Source: Leeuwenhoekiella aequorea
GTDB lineage: Bacteria; Bacteroidota; Bacteroidia; Flavobacteriales; Flavobacteriaceae
Direction of reading: 5' to 3'
Assembly (NCBI RefSeq): GCF_004104375.1
Contig: NZ_QOVM01000007.1
Coordinates: 62,001-126,000 of the forward strand
Length of the DNA stretch: 64,000 nucleotides
The notes beneath the pieces are model-generated. The model saw only the letters and a program-made list of their open reading frames with translations, searched no databases and was not told the DNA's origin. This document shows positions 46,724 through 56,497 of the stretch, in pieces. A program made the position numbers and the translations under genes. Within the stretch, counting starts at the first letter, position 1; each line of letters starts with the position of its first letter.

Positions 46724-47116
46724 ATGGCATCATTGAGGAAAATTATACATCTACGTTCTGGTAGAATTGAATTCGATGAATTCTGTGCTCTGGGATTTGT
46801 AAAATCAAATATCAACTTTGATGAAGACGATCGTGTTTCCTTTTTAAATGCTTGCCTAGATCATTATAATGGCCATCCATTCGGTTATATTTCAGTAAGA
46901 GAACATTCTTACAGTATTAACCCTATGATTTACACAGAACTTAATAAAGTAGAAAGTTTAAAAGCATTTGCTATAGTTTCTGATACAAGTATTGGTCGAG
47001 GTAATGCAGAAATTGAAGGGAAATTTTACAAGAAACCTTTTGGGATATTTGGAGCTAAAGAGGATGCCATTCAATGGATGAATGAAGAAATATTAAAAGC
47101 TATAGAAAAAGAATAA
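46724..47116 (+). CDS. Conserved protein of unknown function
   Basis: A 130-residue soluble protein (MASLRKIIHLRSGRIEF...). The arrangement of a beta-strand-rich N-terminus followed by KAFAIVSDTSIGRGNAEIEGKFY and a C-terminal helix with AKEDAIQWMNEE is reminiscent of STAS/SpoIIAA-like folds seen in many Bacteroidota, but no binding residues can be identified. A near-consensus TATATTTA lies about ten bases upstream, so its leader is very short. It has its own terminator. Confidence 0.75.
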   Translation: MASLRKIIHLRSGRIEFDEFCALGFVKSNINFDEDDRVSFLNACLDHYNGHPFGYISVREHSYSINPMIYTELNKVESLKAFAIVSDTSIGRGNAEIEGKFYKKPFGIFGAKEDAIQWMNEEILKAIEKE

Positions 47117-47143
47117 AAAAAGGTGCTATTAGCACCTTTTTTT
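47115..47143. terminator. Bidirectional terminator between convergent genes
   Basis: AAAAAAAGGTGCT and its exact reverse complement, 13 bases each, flank ATT. It serves both the 46724 gene and the convergent 47145 gene, and its left arm overlaps the stop codon of the former. Confidence 0.9.
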
Positions 47144-47144
47144 A

Positions 47145-47456
47145 TTAGTCTTTAATCCGTATCGGAATAACTCTTCCTTTGCTAGGTCGAGGTTCTGTAT
47201 TTATTAAAAAAGTATATACCCACATTAATGTAAAAGATGGGACGATATCTGTAAATGGAAGTATCTCTTCTATAAAAACTAATATCGAAGCAAATTTTCC
47301 TTTACGACCAGGATACATTTTTGACATTTGTTTAGCTGCAACTGGAGCCCACGCTAGATCTAAGAAGGGCCCTACTACAGGAATTGCCATACTCAGCATA
47401 CCAACTGCATCAAAAAATATCCCCTTTACCAGTAAATTATAATCTAATGCTTTCAT
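47145..47456 (-). CDS. Small membrane-associated protein of unknown function
   Basis: A 103-residue protein with a hydrophobic segment at about 15-45 (IFFDAVGMLSMAIPVVGPFLDLAWAP in part) and a second at about 57-85. The middle loop SKMYPGRKGK is basic. No known domain is recognised. The opposite strand also has an open frame here, but the minus-strand reading has better codon use, a nearby terminator and a start close to the divergent folE end. Confidence 0.65.
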   Translation of the reverse strand: MKALDYNLLVKGIFFDAVGMLSMAIPVVGPFLDLAWAPVAAKQMSKMYPGRKGKFASILVFIEEILPFTDIVPSFTLMWVYTFLINTEPRPSKGRVIPIRIKD

Positions 47457-47499
47457 AACATTTTATTTTTATAAATATAAAGCAAATAACCTGCCACAG

Positions 47500-48099
47500 T
47501 TAACTTAAATCAGAACTAATAAGCTTTAGAAACTCATTTCTAGTTTCAATCTTTTCAAATTGACCTCTAAACCCAGAAGTCGTGGTTGTAGAATTCTGTT
47601 TTTGAACCCCACGCATCATCATACACATATGTGAAGCTTCAATCACTACGGCAACACCTTCAGGTTTTAAAGTAGTATTAATACATTCTAAAATATCGTG
47701 AGTTAGACGCTCTTGTACTTGCAATCTTCTAGAGAAAACATCTACTATGCGCGGCAGTTTACTAAGACCTACAATACTCCCATTAGGGATGTAAGCAATG
47801 TGTGCCTTTCCGAAGAAAGGTAATAAGTGGTGTTCACATAGCGAATACAATTCGATATCCTTCACAATGACCATCTCTCTATAATCTTCTTTGAACATTG
47901 CTCCTTTTAAAATTTCTGCAGGATCAACATCATAGCCACTTGTCAAATACATCATTGCTTTTGCTGCACGTTCCGGAGTTTTAAGAAGACCATCACGAGT
48001 GACATCTTCTCCTAAATCTTTTATAATAGACGAGTAGCTATCTTTTATCTCATCCTTCAAGTCGATATTATACTCCTCAAATTTTTTATATGGCGACAT
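47500..48099 (-). CDS. folE: GTP cyclohydrolase I
   Basis: A 199-residue enzyme that opens GTP to dihydroneopterin triphosphate. Zinc ligands are Cys88 and His91 ([10 protein letters not shown]) and Cys159 (SHMCMMMRG); the RLQVQERLT helix and GVAVVIEA strand complete the signature. It serves folate and possibly other pterin or queuosine pathways. It is 14 bases downstream of msrA on the same strand. Confidence 0.95.
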   Translation of the reverse strand: MSPYKKFEEYNIDLKDEIKDSYSSIIKDLGEDVTRDGLLKTPERAAKAMMYLTSGYDVDPAEILKGAMFKEDYREMVIVKDIELYSLCEHHLLPFFGKAHIAYIPNGSIVGLSKLPRIVDVFSRRLQVQERLTHDILECINTTLKPEGVAVVIEASHMCMMMRGVQKQNSTTTTSGFRGQFEKIETRNEFLKLISSDLS

Positions 48100-48113
48100 A
48101 AATATGTGTTTTA

Positions 48114-48665
48114 TTATAGGTAGGATTCTAAAAGCTGTTCTTTAAAAAGCTTTTTAATTTTAGCAATTTTAGGATCTATTATGTATTGGCAATAGCCCTG
48201 AAGTTTATTGTTATCATAATAAGAAGCATGATCATCTTCTGCGTCATAAAATGGCATTGCCTGAGTAACCTCTGTAACAATTTTAGAATCAAAAATATGC
48301 TCTTTTTCTAATATTTCTATCATTGCATTAGCCTCATTACATTGTTCTTGAGAATGATAGTAAATAGCACTTCGATATTGGGTTCCCACATCGTTTCCTT
48401 GTCTGTTGAGTGTCGTAGGGTCGTGAGTAGTAAAAAATACTTGAAGCAACTCTAGATAAGATATTATTTCGGGATCATATTGAAGTTGTATGGCTTCAGC
48501 GTGACCTGTTCTTCCCTGACAAACTTCCCGGTACGGTGGATTTTTTATTTTACCTCCCGTGTAACCACTTTTTACATTGTATACACCTTTAAAACGTTGA
48601 AAAACCGCCTCTGTACACCAGAAGCATCCGTTTGCAAAAGTTGCAGTTTTCAAATTAGTATTCAT
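48114..48665 (-). CDS. msrA: Peptide methionine sulfoxide reductase A
   Basis: A 183-residue protein with the catalytic GCFWCTEA motif (Cys14 and Cys17) and the conserved [20 protein letters not shown] and [19 protein letters not shown] stretches. It reduces methionine-S-sulfoxide in proteins. There is no signal peptide, so it is cytoplasmic. It heads an operon with folE. Confidence 0.95.
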   Translation of the reverse strand: MNTNLKTATFANGCFWCTEAVFQRFKGVYNVKSGYTGGKIKNPPYREVCQGRTGHAEAIQLQYDPEIISYLELLQVFFTTHDPTTLNRQGNDVGTQYRSAIYYHSQEQCNEANAMIEILEKEHIFDSKIVTEVTQAMPFYDAEDDHASYYDNNKLQGYCQYIIDPKIAKIKKLFKEQLLESYL

Positions 48666-48792
48666 AGTTTAACAAATTTAGACGCTAGAAGCATCTTAAA
48701 ATTCAGTTTAACGTATTGTTAATACATCTACAGAAATCATTAAACAAAATGATAAAATATTGTGTTAACAACAATTATTATGTTTAGTACAT

Positions 48793-48800
48793 TACCTTTG
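48793..48800 (+). promoter_or_regulatory. Minus-7 promoter element upstream of the lolD-like gene
   Basis: TACCTTTG matches TAnnTTTG. It leaves a 5' untranslated region of about 95 bases. Confidence 0.45.
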
Positions 48801-48899
48801 AAATCTTAACAAGATATACTTATTTCTGAAAATCAAAGTGTCGTTGAAGTAGTCGGTTTTAACCCACTTTAATTACAGTTTAAAGATTCATAACTTCTT

Positions 48900-49562
48900 A
48901 TGATTAAAGCTGAAAATATTCTAAAATCTTATGGGGACGTCCAGGTTCTAAAAGGTGTTGATCTTTTAATTAAAGATGCCGAAGTTGTGTCTATTGTAGG
49001 CGCAAGTGGTGCCGGCAAAACCACACTTTTACAAATTTTAGGAACTTTAGATCGTGCAGATAAGCATGCTAATACAAATCTGTACATAAATGATATTGAA
49101 ATTTCTAAGCTGAACGAAAGAGAACTCAGTCGATTTAGAAATTTGAACATTGGGTTTATCTTTCAATTTCATCAATTACTGCCTGAATTTACCGCTTTAG
49201 AAAATGTTTGCATCCCTGCATTTATAGCAAAAAAGGAAAAAGATGTTGCTGAAAAGAAAGCTAAAGAACTTCTTGATTTTTTAGGACTTTCGCATCGTAT
49301 GTATCACAAACCAAGTCAACTTTCTGGGGGTGAGCAGCAGCGTGTTGCCGTTGCACGTTCTCTTGTTAATGAGCCCGCCCTCATACTAGCCGATGAGCCT
49401 TCTGGAAATCTGGATAGCGAATCTGCAGAAAATTTACATAAATTATTCTTCAAGCTTCGTGACACCTATAACCAGACATTTGTAATTGTAACTCATAATG
49501 AAGAATTGGCTGAAATGGCCGATCGCAAATTAACCATGGTAGATGGCAAAATCATCTCTTAA
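48900..49562 (+). CDS. lolD: ABC transporter ATP-binding protein, LolD/MacB type
   Basis: A 220-residue ABC ATPase with Walker [10 protein letters not shown] (34-42), signature LSGGEQQ (141-147) and Walker B LILADEP (161-167). The size and the [13 protein letters not shown] segment place it with LolD, which powers lipoprotein release from the inner membrane. The partner permease is not adjacent; the MacB-like permease at 61556 is 12 kb away. The gene overlaps the next by 20 bases. Confidence 0.88.
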   Translation: MIKAENILKSYGDVQVLKGVDLLIKDAEVVSIVGASGAGKTTLLQILGTLDRADKHANTNLYINDIEISKLNERELSRFRNLNIGFIFQFHQLLPEFTALENVCIPAFIAKKEKDVAEKKAKELLDFLGLSHRMYHKPSQLSGGEQQRVAVARSLVNEPALILADEPSGNLDSESAENLHKLFFKLRDTYNQTFVIVTHNEELAEMADRKLTMVDGKIIS

Positions 49563-50334
49563 ACTTTCTAAAAGCGAGCTTAAAGAATTTATAGATGAGA
49601 AGGCTAACCTATATGAAAGCCCAAAATTTATAGGTACAGATCCTATTCAAATTCCTCATCAATTTACTAAAAAAGAAGATATAGAAATTATAGGCTTTTT
49701 GGTTGCAACTATAGCTTGGGGAAATCGCAAAAGCATTATTAACAATGGTAATAAACTTATTGAAATACTTGATAATGATCCCTACGATTTTGTACTAAAT
49801 CACGGAGCTGATGATCTAAAACCTCTTCATAATTTTGTACATCGAACTTTTAATGGTTCAGACTTAATAACTTTTGTCGAAAGTTTAAAAAACATCTATT
49901 TAAACCACGGTGGTTTAGAGCTCATTTTTCAATCTCAGAATGCTAATGAAGATTTACAACCTGTTATAAGCAGATTTAAATCTATTTTCTTTGAAATACC
50001 TCATACAACCCGTACCCAAAAACACATTAGTGATCCGTTAAAAAACTCTGCGGCAAAACGTATAAATATGTTTTTGAGATGGATGGTACGACCAGCGACA
50101 GCTGGAGTAGATTTTGGCTTATGGAAAAATATAAGTCCAGGGTTACTATCTTGTCCACTTGATGTACATTCGGGTAGAATAGCTCGTCAATTAGGCTTAC
50201 TCACACGGGTACAAAATGACGCTAAGGCTGTAGCAGAGCTTGATAGTAAATTGCGAAAATTAGATCCTAAAGATCCTGTAAAATATGACTTTGCCTTGTT
50301 CGGTTTAAGCGCTTTTGAAAAGGATCTATTTTAA
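49543..50334 (+). CDS. TIGR02757 (DUF2400) family protein
   Basis: A 263-residue protein of the TIGR02757 type, recognised by [36 protein letters not shown] and [16 protein letters not shown]. The family is all-helical and resembles DNA glycosylase folds, but its function is not established. It overlaps the preceding ABC gene by 20 bases in another frame, so translation is probably coupled. Confidence 0.88.
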   Translation: MAKSSLKLSKSELKEFIDEKANLYESPKFIGTDPIQIPHQFTKKEDIEIIGFLVATIAWGNRKSIINNGNKLIEILDNDPYDFVLNHGADDLKPLHNFVHRTFNGSDLITFVESLKNIYLNHGGLELIFQSQNANEDLQPVISRFKSIFFEIPHTTRTQKHISDPLKNSAAKRINMFLRWMVRPATAGVDFGLWKNISPGLLSCPLDVHSGRIARQLGLLTRVQNDAKAVAELDSKLRKLDPKDPVKYDFALFGLSAFEKDLF

Positions 50335-50419
50335 CCAGTTATAATTGTATTTTTGCAATATAATTATTGCTGATAATCCTATTAGCCATAACTCCCTCTT
50401 AAAGACCCTTAAAATATAT

Positions 50420-51640
50420 ATGCAATCTCTACCTATTCCAGAAAATGAAACTTCTCGCCTATCGCAATTAGAACAATTGCATTTGTTAGATACTGCATCA
50501 GACACAAATTTTGATGTTATAACGCGTCTGGCTTCAACAATTTGTGAGGCACCTGTTTCATTAATTTCACTTGTAAGTGAAGATAGACAGTGGTTTAAAT
50601 CTAAAGTTGGTTGGGATATTTGTGAAACTGATCGAGAGGTGTCGTTTTGTGCGCACGCTATAATGGATCCTAAGAATATTACAGTTGTTCCAGACTCAAG
50701 ACTGGATGATCGTTTTAAGAATAATCCGCTGGTGCGTGCAGATTTTCCGGTAATCTTTTATACCGGAGTTCCATTACTAACTCCCTCGGGAGAAGCCTTA
50801 GGTACTCTTTGCGTTATAGATAGAAAACCTAAGACACTTACCGACACACAGTTAAATGCACTAAGAGATCTGGCTACGCAAGTAGAAAATCTTTTTGAAC
50901 TTAGAAGAAATAATTTACAATTAAAGAAAATTGAAAAACTTTTAAATGCAAAAAACGAACAATTAAAGACATTTGCAGGTGTAATATCTCACGACATGAA
51001 GATGCCGCTAGCAAATATGATTGTCACCACAGATATATTGAAAGCTAAATATGCTAACCAATTTGATGAGCAGGGAAATGAATATCTTTCTTATTTGAAA
51101 CAGTCCTCGTTTTCCCTTAGTGATTATATCGATAATCTACTTTCCTATTATGAGAGTGAAGATTTGACCATACAAAATTTAGAAAATTTTGAACTCAATC
51201 ATCTGTTAGAAGAACTAATCGATCTCTTAAATATTAACGAAGATTATATCATAAATTTTCCAGACAAAAATCTGGAATTACAAACGAATCGTTCTGCAGT
51301 AAGTCAAATCCTCATTAACTTAATCACTAACAGTCTTAAGTATAATGATAAGGAGACTGGTATTATCGATTTTAAATGTACCGAAGATCACGCTTACTAT
51401 TACATTCAGATAAAAGATAACGGTAAAGGAATATCTAAAGATAAGCAGTCTTCTATTTTTGATTTGTTTACTGTAGCTTCAGAAACAGATAATAAAGGAA
51501 AAAAAGGAAATGGAATTGGCTTATCTACTGTGCGCAACCTAGTGAATTCTTTAGGCGGAATTATTAGTGTAAATAGTGATGGAATTAGCGGTACTACCTT
51601 TGACTTTACTATTAAAAAAGTTGCTTCAAAAAACAGCTAG
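50420..51640 (+). CDS. GAF-domain sensor histidine kinase, copy 1
   Basis: A 406-residue cytosolic kinase starting MQSLPIPENETSRL. The GAF domain covers about 20-160; a short coiled coil leads to the HisKA helix with His191 in SHDMKMP; the ATPase domain has NLITNSLKYND (N box), DNGKGISKD (G1) and GNGIGLSTV (G2). There is no membrane segment, so the signal is probably intracellular. An upstream in-frame ATG at 50345 would add an unrelated stretch. No response regulator is adjacent. It is followed by a close paralogue. Confidence 0.9.
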   Translation: MQSLPIPENETSRLSQLEQLHLLDTASDTNFDVITRLASTICEAPVSLISLVSEDRQWFKSKVGWDICETDREVSFCAHAIMDPKNITVVPDSRLDDRFKNNPLVRADFPVIFYTGVPLLTPSGEALGTLCVIDRKPKTLTDTQLNALRDLATQVENLFELRRNNLQLKKIEKLLNAKNEQLKTFAGVISHDMKMPLANMIVTTDILKAKYANQFDEQGNEYLSYLKQSSFSLSDYIDNLLSYYESEDLTIQNLENFELNHLLEELIDLLNINEDYIINFPDKNLELQTNRSAVSQILINLITNSLKYNDKETGIIDFKCTEDHAYYYIQIKDNGKGISKDKQSSIFDLFTVASETDNKGKKGNGIGLSTVRNLVNSLGGIISVNSDGISGTTFDFTIKKVASKNS

Positions 51641-51654
51641 TTTGTAGTATCTTT

Positions 51655-52920
51655 ATTTTTCACAAAAAAACCAAAGTTCTGAACGAGAGAAAGAGACAAG
51701 AAGCCGTAGATTCTTATAAATTAGTAGGCACCTTACCTGAGAGAAGTTATGATGACATCACTCAGATTGCCGCATACATATGTGATGCGCCCATATCGCT
51801 TATTACAATGTTAGACTACAATCGTAACTTTCTAAAATCTCATTATGGTGTCCCATTTTCAGAATCTCCGCGCAAAATATCTTTTTGTACGCACGCAATA
51901 CAATCTCCAGAATCCATTTTTGTAATACCAGATGCGCGTAAAGATGATCGGTTTAAGAATAATCCCTTAGTTACCGGTGAGATGAAAGCCATTTTCTATG
52001 CGGGTGTACCTTTAATAGATAAGGGTGGACACGCTTTAGGAACTTTATGCGTTTTTGATCACAAACCACGCACACTTAGTGACAGACAAAAGAATACCTT
52101 AATTGCTTTAGCTAATCAAGTCGTTAATTTATTTGAGCTTCACCGCCAAAACTTAGAAAACAAAGCTTTACAAAAGAATCTGCTTAAGAAAAATAGCCTT
52201 TTGAAAGATTTTGCAGGGGTAGTATCTCACGATATGAAAATGCCTTTGGCTAATATCATAACTACAACAGATTTATTAAAAGCAAAGTATAAAGAACTTT
52301 TAGATGAGAAGGGTCTCGACTATCTCAACTATCTTAAAAGTTCGTCGTTCTCCCTTTCAGAATACATTAATGGCATTTTACTGCATTATGAAAGTGATAA
52401 TCTTACCATAAATCAGCGTGAGCTTTTTGATATTCACGACTTACTGGAGGAGCTTGAGGATTTACTGAACGCAGATTATAAGTGTGTTATTCATTTACCC
52501 GAAACCAATCATCTTATTAATTGCAATAAGGTTGCTCTTAATCAGATATTCTTAAATCTTATAGGTAATAGTTTAAAATATTCTGATAAAGAAAGTCCGG
52601 AGATATATATTTCTGTTGATGAAAATGATGATTTCTATTTATTTGAAGTAAAAGATAACGGGATAGGTATTGCTCCAGATAAGCTAGGAGAGATTTTTGA
52701 TTTGTTTACAATTGCAACAGACAAAGATAAAAATGGTAATCGCGGTAATGGCATAGGATTATCTACCGTTAAGAAGTTAGTAACTAATTTAGGCGGAAAA
52801 ATAAATGTAGCTTCAGAAATTGGGAAAGGGACAACTTTTAAATTTACTGCTCGTAAAGCGGATATCCCTACACAAATAAGTGGACCCGAATATGACACAT
52901 CTAAAAGCTATAAGAATTAG
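51655..52920 (+). CDS. GAF-domain sensor histidine kinase, copy 2, probable ATT start
   Basis: A paralogue of the preceding kinase. The first ATG (51808) falls inside the GAF domain, while the frame upstream encodes clearly homologous GAF sequence (VLNERKRQEAVDSYKL, LPERSYDDITQIA) with no ATG, GTG or TTG. ATT at 51655 gives 421 residues, puts the phospho-accepting His at 192 (191 in copy 1) and aligns the NE pair at residues 10-11 with copy 1 residues 9-10. I infer ATT initiation; ATC (51649) and CTG (51679) are alternatives. N, G1 and G2 boxes are intact, so it does not look like a pseudogene. Confidence 0.78.
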   Translation: MFHKKTKVLNERKRQEAVDSYKLVGTLPERSYDDITQIAAYICDAPISLITMLDYNRNFLKSHYGVPFSESPRKISFCTHAIQSPESIFVIPDARKDDRFKNNPLVTGEMKAIFYAGVPLIDKGGHALGTLCVFDHKPRTLSDRQKNTLIALANQVVNLFELHRQNLENKALQKNLLKKNSLLKDFAGVVSHDMKMPLANIITTTDLLKAKYKELLDEKGLDYLNYLKSSSFSLSEYINGILLHYESDNLTINQRELFDIHDLLEELEDLLNADYKCVIHLPETNHLINCNKVALNQIFLNLIGNSLKYSDKESPEIYISVDENDDFYLFEVKDNGIGIAPDKLGEIFDLFTIATDKDKNGNRGNGIGLSTVKKLVTNLGGKINVASEIGKGTTFKFTARKADIPTQISGPEYDTSKSYKN

Positions 52921-52993
52921 AAATTAAGGAGAAGTATATCGTCATTGTCTTTGTAAAACACCTATTTTCGTCTCGGCTAATTAGCGTTTAACT

Positions 52994-54913
52994 ATGCAGT
53001 TTAAAAATCCTGAAATACTCTACGCTCTTTTTCTGCTGCTTATACCTATTTTAATACACCTATTTCAATTAAGACGCTTTAAAAAGACTCCGTTTACGAA
53101 TGTAGTTTTTCTTCAGAATGTTATTCAAAATACACGCAAGAGCAGTTCTATAAAAAAATGGCTCATACTTGCTATACGTTTAATCGCACTTGCCTGCCTT
53201 GTTATAGCCTTTGCGCAGCCTTATTTACCCGCATCTTCTAGCGCAACAAAACCTAAAGAAACCGTTGTTTTTATAGATAACTCATACAGTATGCAAGCCA
53301 CCGGTAAAAAAGGTAATTTGCTTACGGAAGCCTCACAAGATCTTCTATCCCATTTATCAGACGACCAGTTAGTAACCCTAGTAACCTGGGATGAAGTATT
53401 TAAAAACTTTAATGTTCAAAAAGATAGAGATATCCTTATTGATCTCGATTTTACTTCAAAAACTACAGATAGTAAAAGCCTGCTGTTGCGTTTAAATACT
53501 CTTTTTTCAAAGGATCTCAATACTGAAAAACGACTAGTGCTTGTTTCAGATTTTCAAGATTTAGATCTTTCTAATCTTGCAGATACTTCATCTGTAAAAA
53601 TTTATCCCGTAGTACTAGATCCGGTTGCTTTTAAAAATTTTTCAATAGACAGTTTAACTATCGAGCGTAATGCAGATCTGTACAATTTAAATGTCCTTAT
53701 CTCTAGCTCTTTTAAGTCTGAAGATCAATTGCCTGTCTCTTTATATAATGGCAACGAACTTATCGCAAAATCTTCGGTTAAATTCTCAGCTAGCGACACG
53801 GCTTCAACGCAATTTCAATTACCTGCAGATAAAGCTATAAAAGGATTAATACGCCTTGATGATGCTGCTCTAGAATATGATAACAGTTTCTACTTTAGCA
53901 TAAATAACGCTTTACCTCTTAAAGTATTAGCTATTACAGATGAAAGTTTTGACTTTCTAAAAAAGCTCTATAGCGCAGCCAGTTTTGAATTTGTTTCGGT
54001 TTCTGAAAATCAATTAGACTATGCACTTCTTGCAGATCAAAATCTGATTATATTAAATGAAATTAATAATATTCCGATTTCACTTATTAATAGTCTAAAG
54101 GCACACACGCAAAAAGGAGGAACCGTTATATTAATTCCTTCTACGAGAGATCAACCGGAAGCATATTCTAATTTACTTACCGCTTTCGGGATGCAAACAT
54201 TTACAAAAACTATAAGCACGCCGAGCTACATTACGGGTATAACTTATGACCACCCTCTTTTTCAGAATGTATTTAGCGGCAGATCCTCTAATTTGCAGTC
54301 TCACATAGTTAATTCGTATAGCAAGCTCAATACCAACAATCCCATACTAACATTTGAGAATGGAGACCCATTCTTGACAGAAAATAATAATCTGTATGTT
54401 TTTACAGCCTCATTATCTTCTTCAAATAGCAACTTCATTAAAGGACAATTGATAGTTCCAACTTTTGATAAGATGGCACTTCAAGCGCTTTCTTTACCAA
54501 AACCCTATTATACACTAGGCACTAACGCTACATTTGATATCAAAATGGATCTTACCACAGATGCTGCGCTCGTACTTGAGAGAAAAAGCAAACAATATAT
54601 TCCTCTACAACAGAAACGTGGTGATATTATATCTGTTTCTACCTCGCAAGGCATTACAAATGCAGGCCTATTTGAAGTGAAATACAAGAGCGACACACTT
54701 ACTACTGTAGCTTTTAATCACGATAGAAAAGAAAGTAAACTTCAAAGTCCAGTTACACAAACCAAAAATAAAATCGAATTTTCTTCTACTATAAAATCAC
54801 TTTTTGATACACTAGAACAAGAGTCAAATCTTAATTTGTTTTACAAATGGTTTGTTATTTTTGCACTGCTGGCTTTTCTGGCAGAAATGCTCCTTTTAAA
54901 ATTTCTTAAATGA
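52994..54913 (+). CDS. BatA/von Willebrand-type membrane protein
   Basis: A 639-residue protein. The N-terminus has the double transmembrane motif of the BatA-type family (NPEILYALFLLLIPILIHLFQLRRFKK, in part, then a second helix at 56-75). A von Willebrand A-like region begins with the metal-site sequence FIDNSYSMQATG (about 92-103), and one C-terminal helix spans 618-636. The outer region probably faces the periplasm. It overlaps the next gene by four bases (ATGA). Confidence 0.85.
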   Translation: MQFKNPEILYALFLLLIPILIHLFQLRRFKKTPFTNVVFLQNVIQNTRKSSSIKKWLILAIRLIALACLVIAFAQPYLPASSSATKPKETVVFIDNSYSMQATGKKGNLLTEASQDLLSHLSDDQLVTLVTWDEVFKNFNVQKDRDILIDLDFTSKTTDSKSLLLRLNTLFSKDLNTEKRLVLVSDFQDLDLSNLADTSSVKIYPVVLDPVAFKNFSIDSLTIERNADLYNLNVLISSSFKSEDQLPVSLYNGNELIAKSSVKFSASDTASTQFQLPADKAIKGLIRLDDAALEYDNSFYFSINNALPLKVLAITDESFDFLKKLYSAASFEFVSVSENQLDYALLADQNLIILNEINNIPISLINSLKAHTQKGGTVILIPSTRDQPEAYSNLLTAFGMQTFTKTISTPSYITGITYDHPLFQNVFSGRSSNLQSHIVNSYSKLNTNNPILTFENGDPFLTENNNLYVFTASLSSSNSNFIKGQLIVPTFDKMALQALSLPKPYYTLGTNATFDIKMDLTTDAALVLERKSKQYIPLQQKRGDIISVSTSQGITNAGLFEVKYKSDTLTTVAFNHDRKESKLQSPVTQTKNKIEFSSTIKSLFDTLEQESNLNLFYKWFVIFALLAFLAEMLLLKFLK

Positions 54914-56163
54914 ATATACGCATCACACAAGTAACTCTTTTAGATGAGAGTAATGACCACCACGGTAGCGTGGTCGACATTAGAATAAAAGATGGAATTA
55001 TAACTGATATTGCTCCAAAATTGAATGCTACTAAGGGGGAGCAACATATAGACTTTGAAAACTTAATAGTTTCGCCGGGGTGGTTTGACAGCAGCGTTTG
55101 TATAGGAGAACCTGGTTATGAAGAGCGTGAAACTATAAAAAACGGACTTCTGGTAGCAGCAAAAAGTGGTTTTACTGCTATAGCTGTAAACCCCAACACC
55201 TATCCCGTAACAGATTCTAATTCGTCTGTTTCCTATCTTATTAATAAAGCTCAAAATAATGCAGTTAGCTTATACCCTATTGGTTCTCTAACCCGTAATG
55301 GTGAAGGAGTTGATCTAGCCGAATTATTTGATATGACTAAGGCGGGAGCAATTGCATTTGGAGATTATCAACACGCAATAAGCAATCCTAATCTTCTTAA
55401 AATAGCGCTGCAATACACGCAAAGTTTTGACGGACTTGTTTTATCCTTTCCGCAGGAAAATGATCTTGTTATTAAGGGAATGGCGAACGAAGGAGAAATT
55501 GCTATTAAATTAGGATTAAAAGGTATTCCTGCACTTGCAGAACATTTACAAATTGCCAGAGATTTATACATTCTAGAATATACTGGAGGTAAATTACATA
55601 TACCTACCATTTCTACGGCACAAAGTGTTGCTCTTATTAAAGAAGCAAAGGCTAAAGGTCTAGATGTAACTTGCAGTGTTGCGATGGCAAATATTTACTA
55701 TACAGATAGTGAGCTGGAAGAATTTGATACCCGTTATAAAGTTTTGCCTCCACTACGCAATGAGACAGATCGTAAAGCTTTAATTGCAGGCTTAAAGGAT
55801 GGCACAATAGATATGGTTACCAGCGATCACAATCCGCTTGATATCGAACAGAAAAAATTAGAATTTGATCACGCAAAATTTGGTACAATAGCTCAAGAAG
55901 CTACACTTGGAGCTTTGCTAACTTTAGTTACAGAGCGTCAAGCAATACACCTACTTACAGCAGGAAGATCTAGATTTACCGGCGAAAAAGCCAAAATTGT
56001 TGTGGGTGAGCCTGCAAATATAACCTTATTTACAGCTAAGGGAACAAGCACTTTTACAAAGGAAAATATATTATCAAAGTCTAAAAATGCAGCATTTCTT
56101 GGTGCTAAACTTAAGGGTAAAGTTTACGGGATCATTGCAAATAATCAATATATAGCATCATAA
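54910..56163 (+). CDS. Dihydroorotase-like protein lacking metal ligands
   Basis: A 417-residue member of the dihydroorotase family (allantoinase/PyrC-like). In active enzymes the first strand ends PGxxDxHxHxREPG; here residues 56-69 read PGWFDSSVCIGEPG, so both metal histidines (now Ser62 and Cys64) and the substrate arginine (now Gly66) are missing. The later HxxHxST motif is LHIPTIST, also without the second histidine, while the catalytic Asp region (TSDHNPLD) remains. This matches the inactive PyrC-like subunits that support aspartate transcarbamylase in some bacteria; such a role here is inference. Confidence 0.85.
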   Translation: MNIRITQVTLLDESNDHHGSVVDIRIKDGIITDIAPKLNATKGEQHIDFENLIVSPGWFDSSVCIGEPGYEERETIKNGLLVAAKSGFTAIAVNPNTYPVTDSNSSVSYLINKAQNNAVSLYPIGSLTRNGEGVDLAELFDMTKAGAIAFGDYQHAISNPNLLKIALQYTQSFDGLVLSFPQENDLVIKGMANEGEIAIKLGLKGIPALAEHLQIARDLYILEYTGGKLHIPTISTAQSVALIKEAKAKGLDVTCSVAMANIYYTDSELEEFDTRYKVLPPLRNETDRKALIAGLKDGTIDMVTSDHNPLDIEQKKLEFDHAKFGTIAQEATLGALLTLVTERQAIHLLTAGRSRFTGEKAKIVVGEPANITLFTAKGTSTFTKENILSKSKNAAFLGAKLKGKVYGIIANNQYIAS

Positions 56164-56166
56164 ATA

Positions 56167-56496
56167 ATGACAAACGAAATAATCAAACAAGGTAAGACTA
56201 CAGCCATAATTGCATACCTAAGTATGATTGGAACCATAATAGCATTATTTATTAATTCGGAACCAAAAAACTTATTTGCAAGATTTCATATTAGACAAGC
56301 ATTCGGGATTTTTATCGCCTTCTTTGCACTCGGTTTTTTAGTATCTTATTTAAATAGCTGGCCGGCAACCATAGGCTTCTATATTTTTATAATTGTACTT
56401 TGGGGTTACGGCATAGTTAGTGCTTTTCAAGGCACATATACCCCCGTTCCTATACTAGGAAAACAATTTCAAAAATGGTTTACATTTATACAATAA
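56167..56496 (+). CDS. Small multi-helix membrane protein (DUF4870-like)
   Basis: A 109-residue protein with hydrophobic segments near 12-28, 44-62 and 68-88, and a conserved-looking FARFHIRQAFGIFI motif that resembles DUF4870/Tic20-like small membrane proteins. Some databases call such proteins import components, without evidence I can see. It begins 4 bases after the dihydroorotase-like gene. Confidence 0.8.
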   Translation: MTNEIIKQGKTTAIIAYLSMIGTIIALFINSEPKNLFARFHIRQAFGIFIAFFALGFLVSYLNSWPATIGFYIFIIVLWGYGIVSAFQGTYTPVPILGKQFQKWFTFIQ

Positions 56497-56497
56497 A

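Noticed and set aside
47179-47442. 87-codon frame opposite the 47145 gene
   Set aside because: The minus-strand reading has a better start, hydrophobic pattern and terminator placement.
32305-48857. 15-base sequence GTTGAAGTAGTCGGT present at 32305 and at 48843
   Set aside because: A single 15-base match in 64 kb is near what chance allows, and one copy is at the end of thrC.
51655-52920. Second histidine kinase as a pseudogene
   Set aside because: All motifs are intact and the frame is open; only the start codon is unusual.
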